Shown piece after piece: positions 8,344-16,171 of a stretch of DNA of 64,000 bases (position 1 is the stretch's first letter; each line of letters begins with the position of its first letter). Origin of the DNA: Ensifer sp. BR816 (lineage in GTDB: Bacteria > Pseudomonadota > Alphaproteobacteria > Rhizobiales > Rhizobiaceae); contig NZ_KB905371.1 in the NCBI RefSeq assembly GCF_000378985.1, positions 372,001-436,000 on the forward strand. Direction: 5' to 3'. A model generated the notes under the pieces. That model was not told the origin of the DNA. It made no database searches and worked only from the letters and a program-made list of their open reading frames with translations. The translations under genes were made by a program, and so were the position numbers.

Positions 8344-8643
8344 ATGACGATCGCAGTCACAAACTTGCGCGTGGAGGACAAGCTCTACCAAAACCGGTAT
8401 GTGGTCGATTCAGGACGCCCGCACATCAAAGTGCGACCGCACCAGCAGCCGAGCGCGAATCTGTATGCGCTCACGAGCGTCTGCCCGGCCAAATGTTATG
8501 AGTTGAATGACGAGGGCCAAGTGGAGATCACCGCCGACGGTTGCATGGAATGCGGGACGTGCAGAGTCCTTTGCGAGGCAAGTGGTGAGATCGAGTGGAA
8601 TTACCCGCGGGGTGGCTTCGGTGTCCTCTTCAAGTTCGGATGA
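8344..8643 (+). CDS. fixX: FixX ferredoxin-like protein
   Basis: FixX is the small iron-sulphur protein that completes the FixABCX complex. The 99-residue product carries SVCPAKCYELN and CMECGTCRVLCE, which together form the 4Fe-4S-binding cysteine arrangement of the family, and ends with IEWNYPRGGFGVLFKFG, the usual FixX tail. A ribosome site (GGAGAAAT) precedes the ATG. It closes the fixABCX operon. Confidence 0.94.
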   Translation: MTIAVTNLRVEDKLYQNRYVVDSGRPHIKVRPHQQPSANLYALTSVCPAKCYELNDEGQVEITADGCMECGTCRVLCEASGEIEWNYPRGGFGVLFKFG

Positions 8644-8812
8644 CGCGCTCGCAGGCACTCTAAAGGCCCTACCGCAAGTATTGAAAAACGGCATTGGATT
8701 TTTCAGGTTGTCGAAAGTTTGCACAAAAGGACCTTGGAATACTATGCTTCCAGAGTTCATAAGAAATAGGGTGCTTGGGAGGAGCACCTGACAACCCCTG
8801 AGGAGTTCTCAT

Positions 8813-10552
8813 ATGCTGCACGGTCGGTTCGACGAAGGAGGGCGGTCTGAATCAGCCATCAAAACCAAGGCGGATGTCTCCGTCAGCGGAATTTACCAGA
8901 TATCGAAAGTCCTGACCGCCTCCACCCGGCTGGAGATCACGCTTACCAATGTCGTGAACATTCTCTCGTCGATGCTGGAAATGCGGCACGGAGCAATCGT
9001 CGTCCTGGGAGATGAAAACGAGCCAGAAATCATAGCAACTGCCGGCATCACACCCTCATCTCAATCCGGCGGTGGCCGAGTTATACCGCAGGCCGTAATA
9101 GACGAAATCGTTGCTACCGGTGCACCGGTCGTCATACAGGATGCCAGCAAGTCGGAGCTCTTGCAGGCTGCACTTCGGACGTCTTCGAGCGGCGGCACCA
9201 TCCCGGATCGCTTTATCGCTGTCCCGGTAAAGGCCGAGCGCAAAATTCTTGGAATACTATCGGTCGTCCGCCTTAGGGGCGACGCCACCAGCCTCCCCTA
9301 TGACGAAGACGTGAGCTTTCTCACAATGGTCGCCAACCTTGTCGGCCAGACGATCTGGCTCCATCGCACTTTTAGCATGGATGGCCAGCAGCTCCCTGAG
9401 GAGCAACGCCGAGGGGAGAAATCTCCCGACGGAGAGAGGAACGACATCGCGGGGCGTCTGCCTGCCAAAATCGATTGGATCGTCGGGGAAAGTCCCGCAG
9501 TCAAGCAAGTGCTCGCAACCGTCTCGGCCGTGGCCCCGACCAATACCACCGTACTTCTGCGGGGCGAAAGCGGTACCGGCAAGGAATTCTTCGCGCAGGC
9601 CATCCATGAGCTTTCACCTCGCAGGAAGAAGTCATTCGTAAGATTGAACTGCGCCGCCCTGCCTGAAGGCGTTCTTGAATCTGAGCTGTTTGGGCATGAA
9701 AAGGGTGCCTTCACCGGAGCTATCTCGCAGCGCGCGGGCCGTTTCGAACTGGCGAATGGCGGAACCCTGTTGCTTGATGAGATTGGCGAGATCTCGCCTG
9801 CATTCCAGGCCAAGCTGTTGCGGGTCTTGCAGGAAGGTGAACTGGAGCGGGTTGGCGGCACGAGAACGCTGAGGGTCGACGTCCGGCTCATATGCGCCAC
9901 CAACAAGGACCTCGAGACGGCCGTCGCCAACGGAGAGTTCAGGGCTGATCTCTATTACCGCATCAATGTGGTGCCAATTGTCTTGCCGCCGCTCAGAGAG
10001 CGACCTGGTGACATCGCGCGCCTTGCGAAGGTTTTCCTCAAACGATTCAACAAGGAGAATGGCCGGGAACTCGCCTTCGAGCCGTCGGCGCTTGACGTAG
10101 TCTCGCATTGCCGCTTCCCTGGGAACGTCCGTGAGCTTGAAAACTGCGTGCGAAGGACGGCAACACTCGCGCAGTCAAGGACGATCGTTCCATTCGATTT
10201 CGCCTGCAAGAACGGCCAGTGCCTCTCTTCGCTTCTTTGGAAAGGAGCCGACGGTTTAAACGGCGGCAATGCCATCGATGCGCTCGCTCGGGGTAACGCG
10301 ATGCCGGCTGGACCCCCGCTCTCGGCCAGGCCGGCCGGCGCCGCGCAGCGAGAGGTAGCCTCCAAAGCCTGTGATCCGGACGATCCTGCTTGCCCGGCAA
10401 TGGGTGCACGTCTGACAGAACGCGAACGGCTGATCGACGCGATGGAAAAGTCCGGGTGGGTTCAGGCCAAGGCGGCTCGTATTCTCGGCCTCACGCCCCG
10501 TCAGGTCGGTTATGCTATACGTCGGCATGGTATCGAGGTGAAGAAGTTCTAG
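8813..10552 (+). CDS. nifA: NifA, sigma-54-dependent activator of nif/fix genes
   Basis: NifA binds TGT-N10-ACA sites and activates RpoN promoters under low oxygen. The 579-residue protein has a GAF domain (about 30-185) and an AAA+ domain with Walker A GESGTGKE (251-258), the sigma-54 contact loop GAFTGA (298-303) and Walker B GTLLLDEIGE (317-326). A C-terminal helix-turn-helix lies near 545-570. Cysteines 433, 445, 465 and 470 are spaced C-x11-C-x19-C-x4-C, the redox- and oxygen-sensing motif of rhizobial NifA. A GAGGAG ribosome site precedes the ATG. The 169-base gap after fixX holds a near-miss NifA site (TGT-N11-ACA around 8720) and no clear -24/-12 element, so it may be read through from fixX. 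Confidence 0.96.
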   Translation: MLHGRFDEGGRSESAIKTKADVSVSGIYQISKVLTASTRLEITLTNVVNILSSMLEMRHGAIVVLGDENEPEIIATAGITPSSQSGGGRVIPQAVIDEIVATGAPVVIQDASKSELLQAALRTSSSGGTIPDRFIAVPVKAERKILGILSVVRLRGDATSLPYDEDVSFLTMVANLVGQTIWLHRTFSMDGQQLPEEQRRGEKSPDGERNDIAGRLPAKIDWIVGESPAVKQVLATVSAVAPTNTTVLLRGESGTGKEFFAQAIHELSPRRKKSFVRLNCAALPEGVLESELFGHEKGAFTGAISQRAGRFELANGGTLLLDEIGEISPAFQAKLLRVLQEGELERVGGTRTLRVDVRLICATNKDLETAVANGEFRADLYYRINVVPIVLPPLRERPGDIARLAKVFLKRFNKENGRELAFEPSALDVVSHCRFPGNVRELENCVRRTATLAQSRTIVPFDFACKNGQCLSSLLWKGADGLNGGNAIDALARGNAMPAGPPLSARPAGAAQREVASKACDPDDPACPAMGARLTERERLIDAMEKSGWVQAKAARILGLTPRQVGYAIRRHGIEVKKF

Positions 10553-10780
10553 CCGCTGGTAACGTCAACCGGCAGGCCGAAGGTCCCCTCTCCGCCACGG
10601 CTCATTGTTTTTATTGAATTTTTTCCCTCAAAATACCCTTCGTCCTAATATTCACCCTAACTGCGTTCGGGCGAGTGCCCATACGCGCGGCTTGCTACAC
10701 CCGTATCGAAAAACTCTATTTCGTGTCGCCGGCTATTTCGACCGTAAGGGCGACGCGATCGGGACAAGGAGCCCCATGAA

Positions 10781-10870
10781 ATGAGTCCGGAAGAACTGGC
10801 AAAGGCCGTGCGACATGTCCAGCGCCAGCTTCAATCTCCGGCCTCCGAGAACGACGACATTTTCGGGTAG
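10781..10870 (+). CDS. Very small open frame (29 aa), uncertain
   Basis: MSPEELAKAVRHVQRQLQSP followed by ASENDDIFG and a stop. An AAGGAG lies 12 bases upstream of the ATG. The sequence is amphipathic and charged and reads like the start of a real protein, but it is too short to assign. It could be a truncated gene at the left end of the element. Confidence 0.3.
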   Translation: MSPEELAKAVRHVQRQLQSPASENDDIFG

Positions 10871-10881
10871 CGGTGCGACAG

Positions 10882-11148
10882 TCAGTCTTTCTTTCGCCGG
10901 TCGCGCCGCAGCAGGACTGCTTGCATCGCCCACCGCCGCGCTTCCGCTGGTCGAGCTAAATGCCTTTGCGATGATTTCTGCATGGTCTCGGCCTTCGCCG
11001 CCTCGACCATAGCAAGGAGATCCGCTTCGTCGATGAGAACGGGTCGACCCGGCACATACGGAAGATTGCCGGAAAGTCGCAAGCATTTGATTTTCTCTCG
11101 GCTGCAGCGCATGAGCTGGGCCGCTTCTGCTTCCGTTAGCAGCTTCAT
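10882..11148 (-). CDS. Small helix-turn-helix protein (excisionase-like)
   Basis: The 88-residue product begins MKLLTEAEAAQLMRCSREKI and continues LRLSGNLPYVPGRPVLIDEADLLAMV, the winged helix-turn-helix pattern of the MerR-like/excisionase group (HTH_17). Such proteins direct excision or control recombinase expression in integrative elements. The basic tail (LRRDRRKKD) would add DNA contacts. It lies at the left end of the element, facing away from a serine recombinase. A role in excision is inferred from family and context only. Confidence 0.6.
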   Translation of the reverse strand: MKLLTEAEAAQLMRCSREKIKCLRLSGNLPYVPGRPVLIDEADLLAMVEAAKAETMQKSSQRHLARPAEARRWAMQAVLLRRDRRKKD

Positions 11149-11391
11149 TTTAATAGTCCAAAGTAGAAAAACAGAATTAACAGCATCATGTGCAATGCAT
11201 AATATGTCAAATGCAATGTTGTTGGTCGAATGTTGGTCAATGTCAGTCGACTAATTCGCATTTGACATACGTATAGCTAGCGTATTTTTCTGCGATAAAG
11301 CTTTTACGTTGGGGCCTGTAATGAAGATTAATTCGTACCTTCTGGCTACGTTTCCTCTCGTCTGTCCAGCGACCCATTGTCAGCACCTGGC
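11149..11391. promoter_or_regulatory. AT-rich divergent intergenic region with short repeats
   Basis: This AT-rich stretch lies between two divergently oriented small genes. It has repeated AATGTTG/TTGGTC elements at about 11,213-11,250 and a TTGACA at about 11,263 followed by ATACGTATAGCTAGCGTAT. These could be promoters and binding sites for the excisionase-like protein. No experimental basis. Confidence 0.35.
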
Positions 11392-11715
11392 ATGGCGTCG
11401 CGCTTCTGCGTATTCGAGCGCTACAAAGGATATCGCAATAAGACGAAGGTTGAGGTCCTGGCGCGCAAATCAAGCGCGCACAATGCGGCAAGGATAGCCA
11501 ACGCATTGGGTGTCCAATGGCGCCTGATATTCGACCTCGAGGACGGCCCGTTCGTTATGTTCGAAATGGTGGCCGACCGCGATGTAGCCGGCGAGTTAGC
11601 ATGTCAGCTGCGCAGAAAACGCTTCGAACGCGCAGAGCTCGCCGAAGAAACGATCGCGCTCGCTATAACCCCCAAGCCTTCAATGCTTCCTCAGCGCCGG
11701 CCTTGTCGGCTCTGA
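11392..11715 (+). CDS. Hypothetical protein, about 107 aa
   Basis: I do not recognise this family. The ATG at 11,392 gives MASRFCVFERYKGYRNKTKV, then a region rich in charged residues (LARKSSAHNAARIANALGV) and a beta-like stretch WRLIFDLEDGPFVMFEMV. Amino-acid composition and codon use look coding. Its last 53 bases overlap the end of the convergent serine recombinase gene. A TTG at 11,377 would add five residues. It has no signal peptide or membrane segment. It probably belongs to the element's own maintenance genes, but no function can be given. Confidence 0.5.
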   Translation: MASRFCVFERYKGYRNKTKVEVLARKSSAHNAARIANALGVQWRLIFDLEDGPFVMFEMVADRDVAGELACQLRRKRFERAELAEETIALAITPKPSMLPQRRPCRL

Positions 11716-12304
11716 TACGCAATACCGTTTGCCTGGTTAAGCCCGTGGCGCTCGCAATTTCCGACGCTCCGGCGCCGCCCTCTAGCAGTCTCAGGATCAA
11801 GCTTAGTTGCTGGCGCGTATAGGAGGGCTTGCGGCCTTTGTAGACGCGCGGCCGGTCTTTGCTTTTCGCATGTTCGATGCCGGCGCGCTGCGCCTCTTTC
11901 GTCGCTTCCGCCTGCGCCTGCGCCATGGCGGCCATGAACGCGATCAAGGCATCGCGAACAGCCATTTGCATTGGGTCTTTGGTCGCACCGTCGAACACCA
12001 TCCCGTTTATGATGGTGCGGACGATAACGCCGCGGCGCATGAATTCTCGAATGTTGTCTGTCACGTCCTGGTAATGGCGCCCGAGGCGGTCGACCCATCG
12101 CACGACGAGCGTGTCGCCGGCGCGCAACATGTCAAAGAGACGCTTTCCTTGCGGTCGATCGGCGAGGGGCACCGTGACGCCCGACACGCCCTCATCTGCC
12201 AATGCTTGGTCGATTGTGAAGCCCGCTTGCCGCGCCTGCGTGATTTGATGTTCCACTGTCTGCTCGACCGTGGAAACGCGCGCATAAAGGATGGTTTTTG
12301 TCAT
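11663..12304 (-). CDS. Serine recombinase (Tn3-resolvase/invertase family)
   Basis: The 213-residue protein starts MTKTILYARVSTVEQTVEHQ, with the catalytic serine in YARVSTVEQ (Ser11). The family segments DEGVSGV (about 38-44), GDTLVVRWVDRLGR (63-76) and a C-terminal helix-turn-helix (ASEIASATGLTRQTVLRIRAD, cited as EIASATGLTRQTVL) are present. It would cut and rejoin DNA through a phosphoserine link at res-type sites. The upstream region holds palindromes and repeated ATGTACGT motifs that could be its sites. It has normal length and no visible damage, so it may still be active, unlike the integrase at the other end of the element. Confidence 0.88.
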   Translation of the reverse strand: MTKTILYARVSTVEQTVEHQITQARQAGFTIDQALADEGVSGVTVPLADRPQGKRLFDMLRAGDTLVVRWVDRLGRHYQDVTDNIREFMRRGVIVRTIINGMVFDGATKDPMQMAVRDALIAFMAAMAQAQAEATKEAQRAGIEHAKSKDRPRVYKGRKPSYTRQQLSLILRLLEGGAGASEIASATGLTRQTVLRIRADKAGAEEALKAWGL

Positions 12305-12317
12305 AGCGCTAGCCTCC

Positions 12318-12527
12318 TTAATGTACGTATTCAGAAAGGGCGGCGGCGCAACGGGCGCGCAGCGCGCCCCACTCGGTGTGCTGCTGTATCCCGCGCAGCT
12401 CTTCGATTGCTAGCCAGGCGGTGCGGCGGTCGTGGGTGTTCATTGCGTGGCGCAGTTCGCTGTGGACTTCGGAGAAGATGCGAAATTCGTTGGCGCGCAT
12501 TTGAGCAATCATTTGGAAGGTCTCCAT
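12318..12527 (-). CDS. Small hypothetical protein upstream of the recombinase
   Basis: The 69-residue product begins METFQMIAQMRANEFRIFSE and is helical and charged throughout. It ends 13 bases before the recombinase start and shares its direction, so the two may be co-transcribed. ATGTACGT repeats flank it on both sides. Unrecognised; a small accessory or regulatory protein is possible. Confidence 0.45.
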   Translation of the reverse strand: METFQMIAQMRANEFRIFSEVHSELRHAMNTHDRRTAWLAIEELRGIQQHTEWGALRARCAAALSEYVH

Positions 12528-12669
12528 ATGTACGTTTGGGTTATGTACGTTGATCTATGTCAAGCCCGTACGTGCACCCCTACCCCGGACGATTTTCCTG
12601 CTCGCAAGGGCATACCCTTGCGTACGCTTGGCGCTGACCGCATCCCCGCCGCCGGGTGGGTACCCACCC
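12321..12669. repeat. ATGTACGT repeats and palindromes near the recombinase
   Basis: Three exact ATGTACGT copies lie at 12,321-12,328, 12,528-12,535 and 12,543-12,550. Further out are a hairpin GCAAGGG-CATA-CCCTTGC at 12,604-12,621 and a perfect 16-base palindrome GGGTGGGTACCCACCC at 12,654-12,669. They may be operator or res-type sites of the serine recombinase. The 12,551-12,896 stretch holds no convincing gene. Confidence 0.5.
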
Positions 12670-12896
12670 CGTGGGGTACTCCGCGCGCCGATCCGGCGGC
12701 TGTGGCGGATGGCTACAGAAAATCTCGCTCCGCTGGAACTTTTGGGGCTACCGCACGGCTTAAGTGCCGTGGTGGCGCGTGGCCGCCAAACGAACCACCT
12801 GTGGAATTCCAGCCGATCTGCCCTACTGCCCTTCTCCGTCGTGCGAGATCATGCTGAGTTACGCGTGGGGTAAATTTCTACTTAGAGGGGCATTGC

Positions 12897-13229
12897 ATGA
12901 AAATCCGTCTGATTGCGCTGGCGTCCGCGCTGGCCGTGGCTTCCTGCGCAAAGCGTCCGGACGCGATCGTGCCGGTCGACATTCCGATGGCAGCGTACAG
13001 CAACCAGAGCTGCGAACGACTGGCGCAAGAACTCCTTAAAGAACAGAACAACCTTGCCAGCCTTTCAAAGCAGCAGAACCAGGCTGCTACGGGCGACGCA
13101 ATCGGCGTATTCTTGGTCGGCGTGCCCGCGTCCAGCACATTCGGAGGGGACAAAGAAGGCCAGGTCGCCGTGTCGAAGGGCAAGGTCAACGCGATCGAGT
13201 CGTCGATCAAGAGCAAGGGCTGCAAGTAG
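12897..13229 (+). CDS. Small predicted lipoprotein
   Basis: The 110-residue product has a classic lipoprotein signal: MKIRLIALASALAVASC, with cysteine 17 as the lipidation site after a short basic and hydrophobic stretch. The mature part is charged and contains a glutamine/asparagine-rich helix (LLKEQNNLASLSKQQNQAA) followed by a short glycine-containing hydrophobic stretch (GDAIGVFLVGVPASSTFGG). Proteins of this type are common in rhizobia but I know of no assigned role. It has its own upstream region (GAGGGGCATTGC before the ATG). Confidence 0.65.
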   Translation: MKIRLIALASALAVASCAKRPDAIVPVDIPMAAYSNQSCERLAQELLKEQNNLASLSKQQNQAATGDAIGVFLVGVPASSTFGGDKEGQVAVSKGKVNAIESSIKSKGCK

Positions 13230-13317
13230 GCGCGTCCGCGCCTTCGGTGTGCGAGTTTCGCGAGGCGAGGAACCACGTTCTCTAGCCGCCGTTCTCCCTA
13301 TCTGAAGGAGAAAGATC

Positions 13318-13500
13318 ATGACGATCAAGGATACCAACGCGAAGCCCGAGCAGCGAAAGCCGAACGACGTCCACCAGCCCGCGGATCGAAAGAAACATCC
13401 GGACGAGCAGTCTATCGCACCGCCGACTGTCCAGCCGCCGGGCGCCAAGGACACGAGCGAGAAGCCAAAGGTAAATCCGGTTACTGGTGGAGCAATGTAG
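13318..13500 (+). CDS. Small hydrophilic, proline/lysine-rich protein (60 aa)
   Basis: A strong ribosome site (GAAGGAGAAAG) precedes the ATG. The product, starting MTIKDTNAKPEQRKPNDVHQ, has almost no hydrophobic residues and should be disordered. It has no recognised domain. The clear start signal and biased composition make it a plausible real gene. Function unknown. Confidence 0.5.
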   Translation: MTIKDTNAKPEQRKPNDVHQPADRKKHPDEQSIAPPTVQPPGAKDTSEKPKVNPVTGGAM

Positions 13501-13696
13501 CGACCACGGCCCGCGCGGATCGCCTCCCCACCCAGCCGTTCGGCATGGCGACCTAAATTCCAAGCAGCAGGTATAACATTGTTAATATCGCAAGTCGCAG
13601 ATAGGGCGTATGCTGCCTCCCATTAGCGGCAATTAACACGGGCGCCGCTGGCTGAGAGATCATCGCGCTTTCGCCCCGGTTGGAGGAGTTAGCGCC

Positions 13697-13903
13697 ATGA
13701 CGGCCGCTTCCCAGTACATCCCCCCAGATGATGTCGAAATGCTGAGCGTAGTATTCGGGGAATTGCTGCGCGACTGCCATTCACGCCGCGACAGCCCGGA
13801 AGCAGAGGATCTCGCCGCCAGGTTGGTCGCAATCTATCAGTCCGGAGTTCGCGATACGATGCTGCTGCGAAAGCTCACCATACCGTTCCTGCGGCAGGGC
13901 TAG
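13697..13903 (+). CDS. Small hypothetical protein (68 aa)
   Basis: A good ribosome site (GGAGGAG) lies before the ATG. The product MTAASQYIPPDDVEMLSVVF... is mostly helical with a basic C-terminus (LLRKLTIPFLRQG). It resembles small conserved rhizobial proteins of unknown function; I can give no role. The next gene-like feature downstream is a terminator at 13,998. Confidence 0.5.
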   Translation: MTAASQYIPPDDVEMLSVVFGELLRDCHSRRDSPEAEDLAARLVAIYQSGVRDTMLLRKLTIPFLRQG

Positions 13904-13997
13904 TTCAGCGATGGCTGTCACGCAATCGACACGATCGACCGTTACACAGATCTCATCTCGCCAATGACCACGGATGTACTGGCAATGGCTGCAGGAA

Positions 13998-14024
13998 GGT
14001 CGGGTTCAGCCCGGCCTTTTTTGT
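13998..14024 (+). terminator. Rho-independent terminator
   Basis: GGTCGGG-TTCAG-CCCGGCC followed by TTTTTT. It would end transcription from the small gene that stops at 13,903. The following 280 bases hold no clear gene. Confidence 0.75.
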
Positions 14025-14301
14025 TGCCGCAACGCTTGTACAGGTGGCGACCACTTTAAACGCAGGGCCTCTGCATTCGTTACCGACGGCAGTCGCACAG
14101 ACGTTGCACAAGCGTTGTACAACCTCTGCGACGAGAGGAAAAGAGAGCGGTGTCCTCGATCCCCAAAGGATGCCGCTCTTTTCGTGCGCAGGTACAACAG
14201 CAGCCCGTCGGTACCCCATTTGAGCGACGCCTCTAATTCTTGACTGCAACCAGCGCTGTGCGAACTTTCAAGGCTCGTGGTTGCAGAGCGTAGGGAAAAC
14301 A

Positions 14302-14469
14302 ATGACCTTCGATGATGACGTTGAGTTGGCCCTTGCTGCCGCGTGCAAAGAACTTGAGATGACGCGAGACAAGCTGATCCGCCTCATCATGCGTGAGTGG
14401 TTGGACGGATATGGCTTCCTGCCCCTGCGTGATTTGGACGAGGGTAGCGAGACCGAGGGGAACGCGTAG
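14302..14469 (+). CDS. Small protein resembling ribbon-helix-helix/antitoxin-like proteins (55 aa)
   Basis: The product starts MTFDDDVELALAAACKELEM and continues TRDKLIRLIMREWLDGYGFL. A short strand followed by two helices with this spacing resembles the small CopG/ribbon-helix-helix group, but it is too short for a firm call. No toxin partner is evident next to it. An ATG 21 bases upstream is a weaker alternative start. Confidence 0.4.
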   Translation: MTFDDDVELALAAACKELEMTRDKLIRLIMREWLDGYGFLPLRDLDEGSETEGNA

Positions 14470-14725
14470 GCGTCGCCGAGCCTATGGCGACCGCGCCGAG
14501 ATCAAGCGCCGGCAGAAGTTCCTCGTCGAGGGCATCATGTTCGCTTGACCGCAGAGGGGCGCCGGCAAACGTTGCCCACTCCCTGCTCGCTGTAAGCAGC
14601 GCCGCGACAACTACGAAGGCTGGAAGTGGTTGGATATCATCGCGCCGGCGCGCCGATAGTGTCGGCTCAGGAGGGCAGCTGCGAAGAAGGAAGTTCGCGC
14701 CAAGGGGTGTTAGCGGAACCCTTGG
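14470..14725. other. Short intergenic stretch with possible gene remnants
   Basis: Plus-strand frames contain protein-like fragments (AEIKRRQKFLVEGIMFA, then RRDNYEGWKWLDIIAPARR) interrupted by stops and frame changes. They look like relics of a short gene that I cannot identify. Confidence 0.3.
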
Positions 14726-15349
14726 TTACTTCAGGCACGCGGGGAGCAACGACTTCAAGTCGCTGTCGTCCAACGTTGCGGTTGAGCGAAACGCTCTCGC
14801 GCCGCCAATTTGGTTGAAAAGCACCGATTTTAGACTTCTCTCCGTCTCTGCGTCCACCGCGCCACGATGGTGCACCACATCGGCATGGGCGAGACGGTTC
14901 TCCAGCGGCGTATCGAGGACACAGCACAGCCGGTCGCCGTCGCTCTCTGCCCATCTCACCGTTTCGGCCTTGAAGTCGACAACTCCCACGATGCCTCCGT
15001 ACCGAGGATCCTGCGCCACCTGATAGTCGTATAAAATCTTGGCAGAATTGAACAGCTCTTCCGCAGAAGCCCTGTCCAATCGAACAACCGACATACCCTT
15101 GAGAAAGGCTCGCCTAAACATGCTGGGCGTTATTGATCCCTTCGGCTTCCGCTTCATATCGATTTCCGAGCGGGAAGCGACAAAATAGCGCAACGGTTCA
15201 TCATTTGACACATGTCCGTGCCCGGCCTCAGCAGCGGATGCCACTTCACATCCACACTCAGGGTACTGATCTGTCACCTCATTGACAGGTCCTTCACGAG
15301 CGGACCAATCGTCAAGAAAGGCTCTTGTCTCTTCAGGGGTAGTAACCAC
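14726..15349 (-). CDS. Third gene of an unknown three-gene operon (207 aa)
   Basis: I do not recognise this protein by name. Its middle region has the pattern EPLRYFVAS, GSITPSMFRRAFLKGMSVVR, then DRLCCVLDTPLEN and AHADVVHH. Such a layout (prolyl-serine-phenylalanine segment, SVxR, a later HAD) recurs in short bacterial proteins of unknown function. The gene starts 9 bases after the preceding one ends, in the same direction, so it is probably co-transcribed. It has no signal peptide or membrane helix. Composition is less GC-rich than the nif and nod genes, in keeping with imported cargo. Confidence 0.55.
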   Translation of the reverse strand: MVTTPEETRAFLDDWSAREGPVNEVTDQYPECGCEVASAAEAGHGHVSNDEPLRYFVASRSEIDMKRKPKGSITPSMFRRAFLKGMSVVRLDRASAEELFNSAKILYDYQVAQDPRYGGIVGVVDFKAETVRWAESDGDRLCCVLDTPLENRLAHADVVHHRGAVDAETERSLKSVLFNQIGGARAFRSTATLDDSDLKSLLPACLK

Positions 15350-15358
15350 GGCGAGACG

Positions 15359-16171
15359 TTAGACGGTTGCCCGCATCAGGTCGAATGTCTGAATGACCTC
15401 AGTCTGATTCGATGCATTGAAGGAACCACTTTTCAATACTTTAGGTCCCTTCACAATGGAAAAGACAGCCCGATGATCGCCCCCGACTAAATCCACTCCG
15501 ACAACCACAAAGCCATCGGCATCCAGAAGGTCGAGCGATATTGCTCCATCGGGGCCGACATCTACAACTGGCTCCCCTAGAACCTCAGGCCACACTTGCG
15601 CCACGGCAATGGCATCCGCAATTACTGCTTGCGTCGGAGCAACACTATCAGGACCATCCCAGCCAGCGTCTAAGGAAGACAGCCCCACGATGTCGGCAAG
15701 AACACCATCATGGAAATCGTGAATCGCCGGTTGTTGCGGCTCTATCGCAATTCCGCCGAACATCTCCCCCACGGGAGAGATCACAATAGTTTCTGCGAAC
15801 ATGACCCCAGCAGTATCGGTCAAGCCGATTTTATGAGCCCAATGAGGTTTCTGGTCGTATGATCTGACCTGGGCAGATCTCTCCCGAAATGCTGCCTGTT
15901 GCATTTCCATCGCAATACCGCCGAACATCTCCCCGACTGGAGAAATTACAACAGTTTCTGCGAAGGTGACCCCAGCAGTATCGATCAAGCCAATTTGGGC
16001 GCCGCCGTGAAATTTCTGGTCGTATGATCTGGTCTGGCCAGATCTCTCCCGAACCGAGTACTTGGTAGGAGATTCAGTGTCGGCATTCGGCAGAACCGTA
16101 GCGGACGCGAGAAGAGCGCCGCTCCACATCAGCCCGACCGTGCCGCCCATAGCTGCTGCTGTTGAACTCAT
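15359..16171 (-). CDS. Repeat-containing protein of unknown function, middle gene of the operon (270 aa)
   Basis: Residues 41-95 and 96-150 form a near-perfect tandem repeat: RERSGQTRSYDQK...DTAGVTFAETVVISPVGEMFGGIA against RERSAQVRSYDQK...DTAGVMFAETIVISPVGEMFGGIA, period 55 residues (165 bases). The N-terminus has a hydrophobic stretch (GGTVGLMWSGALLASATVL) that could be a membrane anchor or weak signal. The C-terminal part has LDAGWDGPDSVAPT and VGPDGAISLDLLDADG, a pattern seen in widespread small bacterial domains of unknown role. Its ATG overlaps the stop of the upstream gene (ATGA), so translation is coupled. Function unknown; repeat number may vary between strains. Confidence 0.6.
   Translation of the reverse strand: MSSTAAAMGGTVGLMWSGALLASATVLPNADTESPTKYSVRERSGQTRSYDQKFHGGAQIGLIDTAGVTFAETVVISPVGEMFGGIAMEMQQAAFRERSAQVRSYDQKPHWAHKIGLTDTAGVMFAETIVISPVGEMFGGIAIEPQQPAIHDFHDGVLADIVGLSSLDAGWDGPDSVAPTQAVIADAIAVAQVWPEVLGEPVVDVGPDGAISLDLLDADGFVVVGVDLVGGDHRAVFSIVKGPKVLKSGSFNASNQTEVIQTFDLMRATV

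Noticed and set aside
8700..8730. Possible NifA site upstream of nifA
   Set aside because: The TGT to ACA spacer is 11 bases, not 10, and no -24/-12 element follows at a proper distance.
11243..11506. Minus-strand frame of 87 residues opposite the small gene at 11,392
   Set aside because: No ribosome site or similarity; the plus-strand frame has better coding character.
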